A stretch of 64,000 bases of DNA from Nocardioides sp. PD653-B2 (lineage in GTDB: Bacteria; Actinomycetota; Actinomycetes; Propionibacteriales; Nocardioidaceae), in contig NZ_BDJE01000017.1 in assembly GCF_002117935.1 (NCBI RefSeq), forward strand, positions 158,785 through 222,784, given 5' to 3'. Positions 63,910 through 64,000 of the stretch are shown one piece after another; positions within the stretch are counted from its first letter, which is position 1; every line of letters starts with the position of its first letter. The notes under the pieces were generated by a model that searched no databases, was not told the DNA's origin, and was given only the letters and a program-made list of their open reading frames with translations. The position numbers were made by a program, and so were the translations under genes.

Positions 63910-63938
63910 TTGACGGGCCGGATCAGACCCGGTAAGTT
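63910..63938 (+). promoter_or_regulatory. Strong sigma-70-type promoter, probably of an rRNA operon
   Basis: TTGACG (63910-63915) and TAAGTT (63933-63938) are separated by exactly 17 bp, the best consensus match in the window. The following 62 bp hold no ORF and end GTCTGATTTTTG, resembling the start of an actinobacterial rRNA leader boxA-like motif. The downstream gene is outside the window. Confidence 0.6.
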
Positions 63939-64000
63939 TTTGCAGGTTGCCCCGCCGCAGGTTCTCGCAAGAGTCCTGGACGGTGTGCGTCTGATTTTTG

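Overview
The window is a very GC-rich (roughly 70% or more), densely packed chromosomal segment from an actinobacterium. Housekeeping gene order (mihF-gmk-rpoZ-coaBC-metK-priA-def-fmt-rsmB; infC-rpmI-rplT-rRNA methylase-pheST; argCJBDFRGH), frequent GTG starts, 1-17 bp gene overlaps, an actinobacterial IHF, helicase-less PriA and many leaderless promoters all fit. Small TGGTCGAG-type palindromic repeats and the overall gene set suggest Nocardioides or a close relative; that genus call is inference. No phage, transposase, CRISPR array or tRNA gene was recognised.

Layout. 1-978: 3' end of efp, a long imperfect inverted repeat filling the gap, then nusB. 1016-4544: two homologous flavoprotein disulfide oxidoreductase-like proteins flanking a DUF1206 membrane protein, all translationally coupled. 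4647-6050: orphan MinD/ParA-like ATPase with a proline-rich N-terminus, followed by a strong bidirectional terminator. 6114-9152: PPOX flavin/F420 protein, MDR-family reductase, small membrane protein, and a molybdopterin oxidoreductase with a cytochrome b partner. 9206-20463: complete de novo UMP operon pyrR-pyrB-pyrC-carA-carB-pyrD-pyrK-like-pyrD1B-like-pyrF plus a lipoprotein, headed by a PyrR-type leader. The operon carries two dihydroorotate dehydrogenase-type proteins, one of which lacks the catalytic cysteine, and pyrD carries an in-frame palindromic repeat.

20557-29942: nucleoid protein, nucleotide, CoA, SAM and translation-related housekeeping genes. 29969-35562: stand-alone LigD-type primase/polymerase, rpe, then a Hen1/Pnkp RNA repair cassette, the most interesting accessory system here. 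35711-40043: FMN riboswitch and riboflavin operon ribD-ribE-ribM-ribBA-ribH, followed by hisE-hisG and a PH-domain protein. 41628-45487: minus-strand sugar epimerase, P-loop kinase, PLP fold-III protein and membrane protein, then a divergent SseB-like gene.

45488-53120: structured infC leader with a terminator-like hairpin, infC (AUC start), rpmI, rplT, an rRNA methylase with a perfect 14-bp hairpin in its 5' coding end, an orphan PAS histidine kinase, a small K+-channel-like protein, pheS and pheT. 53184-63776: a mycothiol-dependent-type protein, then the whole arginine pathway argC-(ACT)-argJ-argB-argD-argF-argR-argG-argH and a 3-methyladenine DNA glycosylase. 63777-64000: two promoter-like elements pointing out of the window, possibly the leader of an rRNA operon.
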